Assembly: GCA_033439795.1 (NCBI GenBank)
Contig: JAUTDP010000004.1
Location: forward strand, 620,001-684,000
Length of the DNA: 64,000 nucleotides
Direction of reading: 5' to 3'
Source: Sordaria brevicollis
Taxonomy: Eukaryota; Ascomycota; Sordariomycetes; Sordariales; Sordariaceae
The translations under genes and the position numbers were made by a program. Numbering within the stretch: position 1 is the stretch's first letter; every line of letters starts with the position of its first letter. Shown one piece after another: positions 13,760 through 24,833 of this stretch. The notes beneath the pieces are model-generated. The model made no database searches, was not told the DNA's origin, and worked only from the letters and a program-made list of their open reading frames with translations.

Positions 13760-14053
13760 TATAATAGTATAGCTTACCCGCTAATTACCTAATTTATTAT
13801 ATATTATTGGGTCGCTTAGGGAATAGGGTAAATTTAGGATTTATTGTCGTAGGTTACTTATTTATATTAGCGAATACTATATTACTATTCACTTATATAA
13901 CGTATTCACTTTAGGGAACGTAAGGCCTATATCTTTCTGCCTACACTTCTATTCTTGTACGATTAGTTTTCCTTTTTTCTCTTTATCTTACGATTTTCTA
14001 TTAATTAAGGATTATTATTGTTTTATTACAAGCTCTTCCTTTTTGCCGTGACA
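13760..14053 (+). repeat. 3' LTR of Gypsy-1
   Basis: Its outer end (CTTCCTTTTTGCCGTGACA) is unmutated and ends in the canonical CA. It is preceded by a polypurine tract and followed by the target duplication ATTCT (14054-14058). Confidence 0.92.
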
Positions 14054-14058
14054 ATTCT

Positions 14059-17000
14059 CTAAAAAAAGTGGATAAAGTTTAGTATTAAATTCGTAGGGAT
14101 TATTTAAATTTATAAAATACTTTATTAAAACGATATATTAAATTAAAGTTATCGTCGAAACTTAAAGGTTATTTTATATAAATTTCCTCTATTACTATAC
14201 CGTAGAGGAAAGCCATTTATATATTTATTTATTCGAATTTTAAATCGAAAGTAGTAATAATAGCGAAAATAATCTTATATAATATTAATTTTATAATTGC
14301 GGCGAAAATTTCGTTATAATCAATTCCTTCTATTTATTTAAAGCCACAAACGACCTATCGAACTTTATAACGGAAGATTTCTTTATTAATACCCGTTTTA
14401 AATCTATAAATTTATTTACCCAATAATACTTTATATCCTATAAATTTAGGGACGAAGGTTTATATATTATTATATATAAAAGATTTATATTTAATATTTA
14501 TAACCTATTATTATTCGGGCTAATAGGGCGAATTATAAACTTATTAATAATTTTTAAATTTAAAAAGTTTTTTATTATTAATAATAATTTCAATAAGTAC
14601 GTATATAAAAATAAAAATAAAATCCGGAATTAGGGTAATAGGCTTTAAATAACGGGGGCGAAATTCCGAATATATATAATTAATAACTTCGGTTTATTAG
14701 GCGTTATATCTTCTAACGTAAATAATATTATAAATTGGAAAAAAGGATTTTAAATAAGCTTACTTTAGCAATTTAAATAATTAATTAAAATCTCCCCCTA
14801 ATTATAACGTTAAAATAAAAGAATAGGAAGCAATTCCCTTTAAATTATTTATAGCAATTCCTTTAAAATTATTAGGATAATTAGGATTTATTATTGAATT
14901 ACTCTAATTTCGGCCAGAATATTTAAAATTAAATAATTCGTAAGAAATAATTATAAGGTTAATTCTTTATAAAATATAAATATCAAAATTAATTCTCCAT
15001 TTACATTTATAAATATATTTATCGAAAATTATATTATAAATTATAATAACCTTTCCCTTATTTAATAAAATAATATAATTCCGTAACCCATTATAACCAA
15101 ATATCTAACAAAGGGTATTTAAGGGATAAAATTTATTTAAAAATTTACGTTTAACTATTTTAAAGTATTTAAAAGAATTAAATACCTTTAAATAGGATAA
15201 ATCGGGTTTAATATTAAATTATACCTTATATAAGGTCTTATTAATAATAAAACTTAAACTACGGTTCCTTAAATATATAATTAAATTTAATAAATAAGGC
15301 TATAATTTAAAATCGAAGCCTATATCTTCGAATAATATTATAAAGCGCTTAAAGAATATACCGTTAAAGCGTTCTATAATACCGTTCTATTAATACTATT
15401 TAATAATAATATACTATAAAGCAATATACTAATTATAATATAGGTCAATAAAGGCTTAATTTTAATTTTCGCTTATACAATTTAATTAAACGTTTAAAAC
15501 CCTATATTTACAGGTTTCGGTCCGCGTAAATTAAATAAAAAAAGTATTAAATAATTTAAATTTATATTTAAAAGGGTATATTTATACAAATTAGGTAAAA
15601 TTATTAATAATAACCAATTAATAACGCTACCCGCTAATATTTATAATTTAAAATAGTCCGGTTATATTAAAATAAATTTATTTAAACGGAATTATACTTC
15701 GGTAAATAATTCCTTTATATAATTATTGTTTTAAACGGCCGGTTACGTAAATTTTATATATATAATTAATTTAAAAGGGGATTATATTTATAAATATATT
15801 TATAAATTATTTAACGTTTTATTCCCCGAAATAGCCTAAGCATTTATATTAAAAACGTTAATAATTTAAAATATAGTACATAGTAAAAATAAAGCGAATT
15901 TCGGGGGGAATATACAATTAATTTCAAAAGTAAAAACTACGAACCTCTATTCCTATAAAACGAATACGGGATAAAATCCCTAAAATAACCGTAAAACAAT
16001 TATTTAATTTAATAATATAAAAGGATATACCTTATCCCCGAAATTAAAATAAAGAAATTAAATTATAGGCGGCAATTAAGTAATAATATAAATTTTTTAA
16101 TAGTAAATAACTTTACCGTCTTATAATTATTATAGGGACTTTAAAAATACTAATTATAATAAACGTAATAGAAATATTACTAACGCTATAAATAAATAGT
16201 CCCGAATAGGGTTAAAATTTTTTAATAAATTTATTACGATAATAAAATATATAATTAATTATATTTATATTTAAAGTAATAAAGTATTTAAAATTGAATA
16301 AAAGGTATTTTACATATTAAATAGCGGATAAAGTAAATATTTTAGAATTTAAATAGGAATCTTTTAACGCAAAAATATATAAAAATCTAATAATCTTCGA
16401 AATTACTAAATCCGGAAATCTTAAAGGTTTATTATTAATAAATTCGAATTAATATTATAGGATATCCGGATTAGGAAATCCCTAATTATAATATTTAATA
16501 GGAGGTTCCTCGCTAAAATTAATATCGTCGTCGGTATATTCTATATCGTCGGCTATATTAATCGAAGATATTAAAATTATATACTTTTATAACGGATCCT
16601 TTTATTTAAATTATTATCGTTAAAGGGGCCGAATATTTCGTTAATTTTAGGCCTTCTAAATTACTAATAATTTAATAAACGGATATTTCCCAATCTTATT
16701 TTTCCCGGCTAATTCCGGGTATTATTTCCAATAATATTAATTATTATAATTAAGATTATAATATATATTATAAAGGTCCTCAGGGAATTCCTTTTAAATT
16801 TTATATTTACGTAAATTTTAATAAATTAAAAATATTTAATTAATAGAAGAAATACGGTAATTATTATTAAATTTAGTAGTTTCGGCGATAATTTAATTAA
16901 ATATAATACTTTTAATAATTATATTACCGTTCGGACTTTTAATTAAGACGAACGAATATATTTATAGAAAGCTATTACGAAATTATACGTATTCGTCGTT

Positions 17001-18675
17001 TAATCTAATAAGAAATTTAATAATTAGAAACGAATTAAGGAATTAATAATTAATATTTAAATTAAATATTTTATTATAAATATTAATAAATTTAAGATTA
17101 AAATTAGTAATAGAAATATAATTATTAATAATAAGGTTAGTAAATTCGATTATTAGATTTTAATATACCGAGCCCGATTAACCCATTTTAAGGATGTATT
17201 CTTAAAAACGTTTAAGGGTTTCTTTAATAATTTATAAACGTTTTAGAAGTAGGGTTAAATATTTAAGAATTTAGTAGGCTATACCGTTAATATAAATTAT
17301 AATAATCGAAACGAATTATCCTTAATAGAATTCCCAATCCCGGAAGCCTTTAAAATAAATTTTTTAAATATTATTAAAATCTTTCGATTTAAAGGGTAAA
17401 ACCGGGTATTTATTATATTTAAAACCGTTAGAAAAGCCGTAAATATTAATAAAATTACGTATAATTCTATACTATTTAATTTAAAAAGTTTTATTAATAT
17501 TTAAAAAAATAGGGAATTTTTTATAATTAGTAATTTAGGGTAATACGCTTATATTAAAAATCGAATAAAGGGTGAATAATTTTGCGAATAGGATATTCGG
17601 GTTTTTTAAATATTAATACGCGAAAAAGTATTATATAACGGTAATAATATAATTATAAAGCCTTAAATATTAATTAAATTTAAGAATAATAAAAATAATA
17701 AAAGGGTAAATAAAAATATATCTAAATATATTATAAACGTAAATAATAAAAAAGCTAAATCTTTATTTTATTTATATTTAATATTTTATATTAATAAATC
17801 GATTTTAAAAAATAAATACGGGAAATCGAAATAATTTAAATATTTTATTATAATAACGCCGCGGATAGTGGGTTTAAAATCATAGCGGTAATAGGGGCGT
17901 CGTTTCGTAATTCGGGGCGTTTTAGCGTATTATAATTTATAATTCGGTTATAATATTATCGGGGCGTATTAAATTATTAATTAATTCGTATATATTCAAT
18001 TACGAATCGTAATAATATTATAATCGAAGGATCGTAATTCGTAATAGCGCAAAATTAATTTAAGGGTAAATAATCCGAATACCGAAGAAAAACTAATAGA
18101 AATCCGAAATATAATTTCGAATTAAAATATTATAATTTTAATTTAAAATTTATTAATATTAAATTAAAAGTAATTATATAAAATCGTCGTCGAATTATAA
18201 TAATACGGTAATAATATTATTTAATTAAAAAATTTACATTTTTAAAAATAGGCTTACGTTTTAAAATATATTTCTATTATACTTATTAAAACGTTTATTT
18301 AGTAAATAAATAAAGTACGCCGTTACGTATATAAATATACGTATTATATTATATTTATGTTCCTATTGAACGGTTGGATTCTAAATTCGAATTACGAAAG
18401 GAAGAAAGGGAAAAAGGGAATAAAGGAAATATTTTCCGAAGTTTTTCAATATACGCAAATTCCGGGCTTATAACCCATTAAATTTATACGATTAGGACGA
18501 ATAGAATGAGGAGGAGGAATAGATGAAAAGAAGAAAGAAAGTTTAATTATTAAAGAAAAGGGAAGAGAGAAAGAGTTTGCCGGGTAAGTAAGCGAGGTAT
18601 TTATATATATATAATAAGAAGGATGAAATAATCTGAAACCATGTTACGATATCCATACTGGTAAGATCTCCAATA
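14059..18675 (-). mobile_element. Ty1/copia element Copia-A, 5' two-thirds (RIP-degraded)
   Basis: Minus-strand copia element, collinear with Copia-B (31585-37883). Its 5' LTR is at the right end (18476-18675), and the leader just inside (about 18360-18475) matches 31786-31900. Reading leftward it should carry gag, protease, integrase and the start of reverse transcriptase. The distance from the LTR start to 14059 (about 4.6 kb) corresponds to the RT region of Copia-B, which fits the RT remnant in 1-197. Frames are destroyed by RIP. Confidence 0.88.
18476..18675 (-). repeat. 5' LTR of Copia-A
   Basis: The reverse complement starts TATTGGAGATCTTACCAG and aligns with the Copia-B LTR (TGTTGGAGATTTTACTAG). 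It is 200 bp against 201 in Copia-B and shares the internal CCCGGCAA and pyrimidine-rich block. Its outer third is nearly free of RIP, so the mutation domain ends inside this LTR. The putative target site is TACTC (18676-18680); its partner is outside the window. Confidence 0.88.
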
Positions 18676-19061
18676 TACTCCGTTCTGGAGCATGCTTATA
18701 CTCCTACCAAACGGGCACGCGGCGCGCGAGGTCGAGGGCACCAGGCACGCTGCACGGAAGACGGAATACCGGCGGTGGTATCGGCCGTCTATATAGAGAA
18801 TAAAGCTGAGAAAGGAGGCACTCATTCCCAAGTGGGGCAATCATATTTCTCTCACCATGAGCAGGCACGTACCTCGATGCTGAAGTCGGAGGATTCAGAT
18901 TGGGCAGTTCCGCTAGACTTCATTCTCTACAGGACGTACGGGGGGACACTGCCTGATATGAGTCAAGGGCTTTTATAGATGGACCATGGCAAGTTCCACC
19001 GTTGAAGAGTTTTTTACATCAAGAGAGTTGTCATACAGCTCAAGCGACCAAGGGAGAATTA
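18676..19061. other. Gene-free flank between Copia-A and a MITE
   Basis: Composition jumps back to about 50% GC at the LTR edge. Short frames of 67-79 codons exist on both strands, but none has coding-like composition or splice signals that I could support. I see no other element. Confidence 0.5.
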
Positions 19062-19299
19062 GAGGAAACCTACATACACCCACCCAAAACCTACCTACAC
19101 CCAGAAAACCTATACACACCCAGTTTTTTCAAGGTGACAGCTGTCATGTAAATTTCCCTGTTTTAGCGGTAAATCTGACTATTCTGTATGGTCACGAACA
19201 TGGTCAACCAAATTAACCAATTATATCATTCTGACCAACTCCCCCCATCATCCAAATCTCGTAATAATTTTATAGTATTTAGCATAAACTGAAGCAAAT

Positions 19300-19395
19300 C
19301 GAGGAGGTATAGTATAGGGAGGTGCAGTATAGGGAGGTGCAGTATAAGGAGCCCCCAGGTATAGTATAGGGAGGTATAGTATAGGGAGGTCTTGG
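19300..19395. repeat. Short tandem repeat, GTATAGGGAGGT-type unit
   Basis: Five imperfect copies of a 12-15 bp unit (GTATAGGGAGGT or GCAGTATAGGGAGGT), interrupted by AAGGAGCCCCCAG. It lies in the left half of the outer MITE and yields the repetitive LYYTPPYTAP-like antisense frames there, which are not genes. Confidence 0.8.
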
Positions 19396-19514
19396 TGCAT
19401 CGTGTCAAGTTTGACCTTCGAAATTTTCGAAAAATAATTGACCAAGTTGGTTGGTGCAATATTTTAATGCATTAGAATCCTGAAATTTAGCGGGTAAAAA
19501 CGGGGTTTTCAATA

Positions 19515-19920
19515 AGGAACCCTAGGCGCACCCACCCTTTTCCCTAAATACACCCACCCTTTTACACCTTTTGCGAATTATCTTAAGAAATAAAGGTTCT
19601 CTATTCTAAGAAATTTGAATAAGGGTAAATTAAACCTTCTTTTCTATATAGTAGTTTTTTTTTTACCTATTTTTCATAGTGATAGTTAACTTCTTAGTGT
19701 ATTTGCAAACGGTTTGTCCGCGCCGTGTAAATAACTTAAGAAAACAATCTAAGACATTGGCTATACTATTAAGAGAATGGAGATATTATTCTTCTAAACC
19801 TAAAGATTCTATACGCCCTAGATTTTGGAGTATTTCATTAGAGGACTTTGAAAGATATCGGGAAGTATTAGAAAGGGTGGGTGTATTTAGGGAAAAGGGT
19901 GGGTGCGCCTAGGGTTCCTC
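19515..19920. mobile_element. Inner MITE with perfect 48 bp TIRs
   Basis: Perfect 48 bp inverted repeats at 19515-19562 (AGGAACCCTAGGCGCACCC...) and 19872-19919. A 9 bp direct repeat TTTTCAATA flanks it (19506-19514, 19921-19929), giving a MULE-like target duplication length. The TIRs carry internal CACCCACCCTTT repeats. A 77-codon plus-strand frame (19679-19912) lies inside and runs into the right TIR; I do not regard it as a transposase. Perfect TIRs suggest recent activity, and no RIP is visible. Confidence 0.88.
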
Positions 19921-20021
19921 TTTTCAATATCAGGTGTCATACAGCTGGCTTGGTAGACCCCTGCCAAGAATTAGGTATATGTAGGTTTTGGGTGGGTGTA
20001 TGTAGGCTTCCCCGAGAATTA

Positions 20022-20949
20022 AGAGAAGTCATCTCTTTCTCATGGGCGTCATAGCTTCAGGCTGATGGTCGTGGGACCGTCATACGCTCAAGGAGTAGTT
20101 TAAAGTTCTAGAGGTAGTCCCTTTCCGGCATCACTCATTTTTGCCATGAAATAGGTAGTTTTCGTTTTTCTCAAGGAAGTCATCCTCTCTGAACATTGAC
20201 ATTCTCTTCACGTTTGCTGCTACCTCTCTCGTGTCTCGTGTGACTTTTCTCCTGCTGGATGCTCAGCACAGCGCTTTGCGGGGCCTCAGCCTACAAGTCC
20301 ATCCGTGACGGGGCAATGAACGGTGGGAGGACTCGACCGGTAGCTCACAACCTCCTGAAAGCTCCAGGTTAGGACCCAACTGCAAACGAACTCGAGGCAC
20401 TGTGTCACAAAGGTTCCAGTTGCTGTACGCTGTGTTGAGGCCCTGTTGGAGGTGATGAAAGCAAGATACGTCAATGACAGGTACCTCAACTTGGGATGGC
20501 GAGCCGGACCGCCGGCGGACCCTGGGTTGAGGCCAGAGGGTCGCCCTTCTACCCAAACCTGGGTGCTAATTCTGCCATTCGACGCCGACCTTGCACTCCG
20601 AAACAGAGCGCACTCAACCACCTACAACCTGCCCTTCCTGCGTGGGCAACTTCTGCAGAACGCTTGACCTACCAAGCTTCCTCAGCTTCGTCGCATCAAG
20701 ACTTGATCCCAAATCCAACGAGCTATTCCCAACCAAGCTCTTTCATCTTCAGCTCGCTAGCTGCAATCCTCAAGTACGTATATACGTTCGATCTCCTCAC
20801 CATGATTTGATCCTAACCTCCCAATCTTTCCTCTTTTTCTCCGAAACTTCCTGCGATGTGTTTCGCCGTCCAGTTATACCTTTTAGCCATCCTTTCGGAG
20901 ATGCACTATTACACCTGCAACAATGCACTAACACGACAACATCATAGCG
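20022..20949. other. Upstream region and CT-rich leader of gene A
   Basis: No convincing gene. A TAGAGGTA site is at 20109-20116. From about 20660 to 20949 the plus strand is pyrimidine-rich with ACTAACACGACAACATC just before the start codon, as in fungal leaders. Overlapping frames of 73-118 codons on both strands (20263-20947) have no consistent coding signal. Confidence 0.5.
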
Positions 20950-22563
20950 ATGGAAACACCCCCACCGTTGTCCTTCGAGGACAAGGTCCTCGTCTGTGAT
21001 CTCCCGAAGATCATGAAGAATGTAAGCCCAGAGACTCGGGCTGTTTACTGGACCATCATCGGTACCTCTAAGCACAAGAAGCCCCCACCTGAAAAATTAT
21101 GTTATAACGTCTCCTAACAAGATCTTGAAGAGGGCATCTTCTTCTTCTTTCGCAACATGCAAGCGGACCACATCGGTCAAGATCCCACCGAGATTGCCTA
21201 TCCTCCGGCCACTGTCTACACCGCGGCCATCAGCCATACCGATCCTTTGTCTCCCCTTGTAGCCCAAAACGCCGATTTCACCATTGGAGCCTATAACTAC
21301 ATGGTCATGATGGCCAAGGCAGACTCGCTAGAGTCCTCGATGGCGTCCCTCGGACAGACCAGGGATATTATCAACATCATGGATGACCTCGCATCCACGC
21401 GTACATACCCGTTGAACGCCCAGGGCTTTTCATCGCCGATTGAAAACGAGCTGGACGTTCTGGCCGCCAAGAAATGGTGCGACCTGAAGAGGCACGAGCA
21501 GACAGTCAATTGGGAGGGGGCTGAGGAACTCGCTGTCGCAGCGCAAGACTGGCCTCGCGATCCGGCGGCCCAGAAGGCGAAGGCCGAGGAGTTGTGCCAG
21601 CTGGCGCTCAACGAGGTCGAAATTGTCGATAATATCTGGCACGGATCGGCGAACAACCAGAAAGTCAACCCCATCATCAAGAAGAAGCGCGGCATGTCAG
21701 CTCTGACTTTGGCGATCTTTGGTTGGGATGCTTTGGTAAGTCATTAACAACATCAAGACCGTAAGGAAGAAACTTGTCCACGTTGCTAACACTCTAACGC
21801 ATGTACAGTTTGCCGTTCGGGACTGCCAAATCGGCGCCCCCAAAATTCCCATGTTCGCAACCGGCTACGTCTATCGCATGTACGAGTCGTTCCAAGCCAG
21901 AATGGCTGACGTCGAGGAACTCTTCCGCGTGAGTTACCACTGGCTCTCCTCTTCAACATCCGCAAGGTACTGACAGCAAACATTCCATCACAGACATCAA
22001 AAGCCGCCGTCGTGAACCACTTAGCTGCCCCTCCCCTCCTCAAGTCTGTAGCGCAGCCATACAGGGCTATCAAGACCAAACAGACGAACCAAAAGAACAA
22101 CAACGAGCGGAAGGAGACCATAAGGGCCGCCAAAGATCTCATGGCAAATGCTAACGAAGACGACGAGCGCTCTGACTTCGACCCCGATTCCGATGACGAG
22201 GAGCGAAGCACCGATGGCGAGGGCGAGGACGAACCTGCCGTGAGCGAGGATCTGTCTGCCATGCACATCGATAATGGAAATGAAAACATCGACGACCAGG
22301 AGATGCACGACCAAGCCAACGAGCCTCCCTTAAACCAGGCGGATGATAATAACAACCTGGACGACAATACGAAGCGAGATCTCGTCGTGCAGTGGATGGT
22401 CACGCAAGGCGTAGAGCAGCCTCCCGATGAGGACATGAATGGCAAAACTGCGTACATGGAGCATGTGCAGTTGCTCATGGGTGACGATGACTTCGTTGAG
22501 GCACTTCAGGCGGATGCGCATGCGGCAATTGCGAACGGTGGTGGAGATGGCGAGAACATCTAG
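20950..22563 (+). CDS. SKAAVVN-family paralog A (unknown function, 471 aa, four exons)
   Basis: Exons 20950-21061, 21122-21735, 21809-21928 and 21994-22563; all introns are GT-AG, 60-73 nt, and the reading frame closes exactly. The start is the first ATG after the CT-rich leader (METPPPLSFED). Features in order: SPETRAVYWTII split by intron 1 from DLEEGIFFFFRN (about 26-49); SLGQTRDIINIMDDLA (about 112-127); LNEVEIVDNIWHG (about 200); RGMSALTLAIFGWDAL ending at intron 2; an aromatic segment YVYRMYESFQARM; then TSKAAVVN after intron 3. The last 150 residues are disordered and acidic (DDERSDFDPDSDDEERS), followed by a possible small helical end (RDLVVQWMVTQGVEQP ... DDDFVEALQAD). No signal peptide or membrane segment. 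The family was identified only by comparison with genes B and D here; I recognise no known domain, so function is open. Confidence 0.85.
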
Positions 22564-22903
22564 GAGGCTTGAGGTCGAGTGGACTCGAGTTCTCGTCTGG
22601 TTTTCAGGGAGAAGTTTGAAGCAAGCCAAGCGGCTTGCTTTTGTTTATTTGCTACCTTTACCTCTATATACGGGTTCTCTTTTCGTGTCAGAGGTGGGAG
22701 GTGGATAGAGCAAGGCTCAACCATCGTAGGATACACGGATGATCTGAAGCCCCGAGCTCGATCATAGATGTACATGTACCTAGTTTCTCAGTATTGGTCG
22801 GTGCGTTTCCAAAGAAACGTGAAGGCTAGGGGCCTATAAGTCACGGCGTTACAACTTACAGTCGTAGATGCCACAGACCGGTGTGGCCCGGACAGAAGAT
22901 TGC

Positions 22904-22911
22904 TAGAGGTA
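22904..22911 (+). other. TAGAGGTA octamer site (one of at least 13 in the window)
   Basis: Exact plus-strand sites begin at 20109, 22904, 24148, 38621, 39431, 42639, 43227, 43961 and 52498; minus-strand sites (TACCTCTA) begin at 21063, 40920, 43727 and 55315. About two are expected by chance in 64 kb at even base composition. The flanking consensus is roughly (C/T)TAGAGGTA(G/T)T. Several lie 7-400 bp downstream of SKAAVVN-family copies, and 21063 and 40920 both lie in the homologous first-domain intron of genes A and B. Role unknown. Confidence 0.6.
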
Positions 22912-23081
22912 GTATCTACACTCTTCTTGTGTTCTTCCTACCTTATATTTTATTTCTACTTTCATCAAACTCCTCTTTTCATCCTACATTCCACGCTCAT
23001 CCTCGAGTTGCTATAAAACTGGCTATATCCCCACGAACAACAAGGACAAAGACACTGGCCTCCAATCCACCACCACCACAG

Positions 23082-23754
23082 ACATCCAAGGCGCGGTAAC
23101 CAACAACCTGACCACCTCTTCCGTCATCAGGTCAGCCGCCCAGCCGTACAGGGCGTTGAAGGTCAGTTTCGCAGCCACAGTTACACAGGACGAGAGGATT
23201 TCCACGGTACTAACCCCTGTCCGATACCCCCACAGACCAAGATCACCAACAAAAATGGCAACGCCAGGCGCGATGACGAGATACTTGCTGGAAGAAACGT
23301 CCTCGCTCAGCAGCAGCAGTCCGCCGCCGCCCCGGAAGGCGCTGAGTCTGCCAGCGAGCATAACTCCGACTCCGATGTTGAATCCTCCGATGACGGCATG
23401 GAACATAAAGACGAGGACGACTTCAAGGAGCAAGAAGCTATCGGCAGCGACCTCCCGGATACCGGAGTAGAGGGAAACATCAACGATCACCACAGTCAAG
23501 AACAGATGGGGGTTGACTACCACAACCGCCACGCCAACCGGGACCTCGTCGTCCGGTACTTGATCTCGCAGGGGGTGTAACAACCTGCCGACGAAGGCGT
23601 TGAAGGAAGGGATGCGTACATGACTCTTGTATATCTCTAGCAGCTGTTGGACGACGCTGATTTCGTGGAGGTCCTCCAAGCGGATGAGGCCGTGGCGAAT
23701 GGTGGTGTGGTTGGTGAGGATGAGCAGGTGGAAGAGAACATCTACGCTGCCTGA
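23082..23754 (+). pseudogene. Tandem 3' duplicate of gene A (broken)
   Basis: Starts at a splice acceptor (CAG, 23079-23081) with TSKA, matching the last exon of gene A. A one-base deletion near 23092 breaks the frame; the next part reads VTNNL..., IRSAAQPYRALK. An intron (23162-23235, GTCAGT...CACAG) is present here but absent from gene A. The tail then matches: acidic SDSDVESSDDGMEHKDEDD, then RDLVVRYLISQGV. Stops at 23578 (GAG to TAA in comparison with A) and 23635 interrupt QPADEG and QLLDDADFVEVLQAD. The 5' three exons are missing. It is a partial segmental duplicate in direct orientation about 0.5 kb downstream of A. Confidence 0.85.
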
Positions 23755-24830
23755 GGGCAGTATTCTGGCGCACAAGCGGCGTTAGACGTTGATGAAGTGA
23801 TTGGGAACTAAACGGTTTGCCTTTGTTGTCGTTCAAGTATTGTCTTTTTGTTAGAAGAGGGAGTTGGCTGGAGCTAGGCCTGAGCCTGACGAGTGTTATC
23901 TACCATGCATCATTGCGCTCGGATGGGAGGACAAGGACGGAAATTCCGGACTTATCCCCATGGCGAGGAGCGACTGGATATTTTCTGCATTCTTACTCCT
24001 GTACCTCCGCCTTTTTCTCTTCATTATTCCTTTTATTAATAAACTTCTTTCTTCCACGCAATATTTCACACTCGCGGTGTTCTCGAAGTAACTGCGTGGT
24101 TGTGTCGAGTGATGTGTCTACCAACGCATACATCTGCAGTCAGGATGTAGAGGTAATCTTTCCATGCGGATTGTCGTTTTTGTGACCAATAGGTCACCAA
24201 ATATCCACCCGGCATGCATGTGCTTCTGCTTGTTGCGTGTATCTTTGATGCAGTCATCATGGTGACTGTTCGACTGGTGTATGATCATGACTCAGATTCT
24301 ACTGTACTAGCCCAGTATAAGTCCATCACGGGTGCCAGACACTCCTCATCCTAGCCCAAAAACCGGTCTGCCAGTTGCTCTCCCTACCTTCAGCGAGTGT
24401 CCACTGCGTGCCGGTCTCAGTCAGAACCAAGGTATGACGTCGTGGTGTTCCTGAGATTGATCCAGACCAACCACACAGTGCCCTCATACCTGTCCCTTCT
24501 CATATCCCAACTTGCGTGTATCCGTACTCGGCAGGCAACGTCCGTTTGTGGGCTGTGGCTGAACTGCTGTTTGCGTGCAGCCTCGAACACTCGGGCAACA
24601 CGTCTTCTGCACTTACCCGCCTTCTATTTGCCAGCTATACCCCTCGTATAGGGCTCGAGTGGTTGAGCCCTAAATCCCCTTCCACGTCATACCCCTCACT
24701 CTCTGGCTATTTATTGCCTCTTCCTCTCCTCTCCCCTCTCTCCCCTCTCTCTCACCATTCCCTCCCCCATTAACAACAAATCACCGTGGCTCCCAACCAC
24801 CACCTCACTCGGTTGGGAGCCGCCTCAGCA
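23755..24830. other. Gene-free spacer
   Basis: No supportable gene. One TAGAGGTA site at 24148-24155. A pyrimidine-rich run (CTCTCCCCTCTCTCC, about 24715-24775) resembles a promoter leader for the region that follows. Confidence 0.45.
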
Positions 24831-24833
24831 CGC

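Larger units (their letters stand above)
203..14053 (+). mobile_element. Ty3/gypsy chromodomain retrotransposon Gypsy-1, interrupted by Gypsy-2
   Basis: A plus-strand LTR element with 294 bp LTRs at 203-496 and 13760-14053, flanked by a perfect target duplication ATTCT. A polypurine tract (AAAGGGGGGGG-type, 13747-13756) sits just before the 3' LTR. Gag comes first (CCHC knuckle at 2327), then protease; after the insertion of Gypsy-2 (3654-10583) come reverse transcriptase, RNase H, integrase and a C-terminal chromodomain. Removing the insert and its duplicated CGAAA leaves about 6.9 kb, the same size as Gypsy-2. All frames are destroyed by C-to-T / G-to-A changes typical of RIP. Confidence 0.93.
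19062..20013. mobile_element. Outer MITE with ~33 bp TIRs, containing a second MITE
   Basis: Terminal inverted repeats start GAGGAAACCTACATACACC (from 19062) and, on the other strand, GGGGAAGCCTACATACACC (from 20013). A perfect 26 bp core lies at 19069-19094 and 19981-20006. The element is flanked by an 8 bp direct repeat GAGAATTA (19054-19061 and 20014-20021), which fits a target duplication. It has no transposase frame, so it is non-autonomous. The 8-9 bp duplication is compatible with hAT or MULE mobilisation; the superfamily is not resolved. Confidence 0.82.

Noticed and set aside
1..18600. AT-rich block as a centromere or mitochondrial insertion
   Set aside because: LTRs, target duplications, zinc knuckle, RT and chromodomain remnants explain it as nested RIP-mutated retrotransposons.
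19679..19912. 77-codon ORF inside the inner MITE as a transposase
   Set aside because: Too short, no catalytic motif, and it runs into the terminal inverted repeat.
21786..22478. 230-codon minus-strand ORF
   Set aside because: Antisense to exons 3-4 of gene A; the Ser-rich run is the complement of the acidic tail codons.
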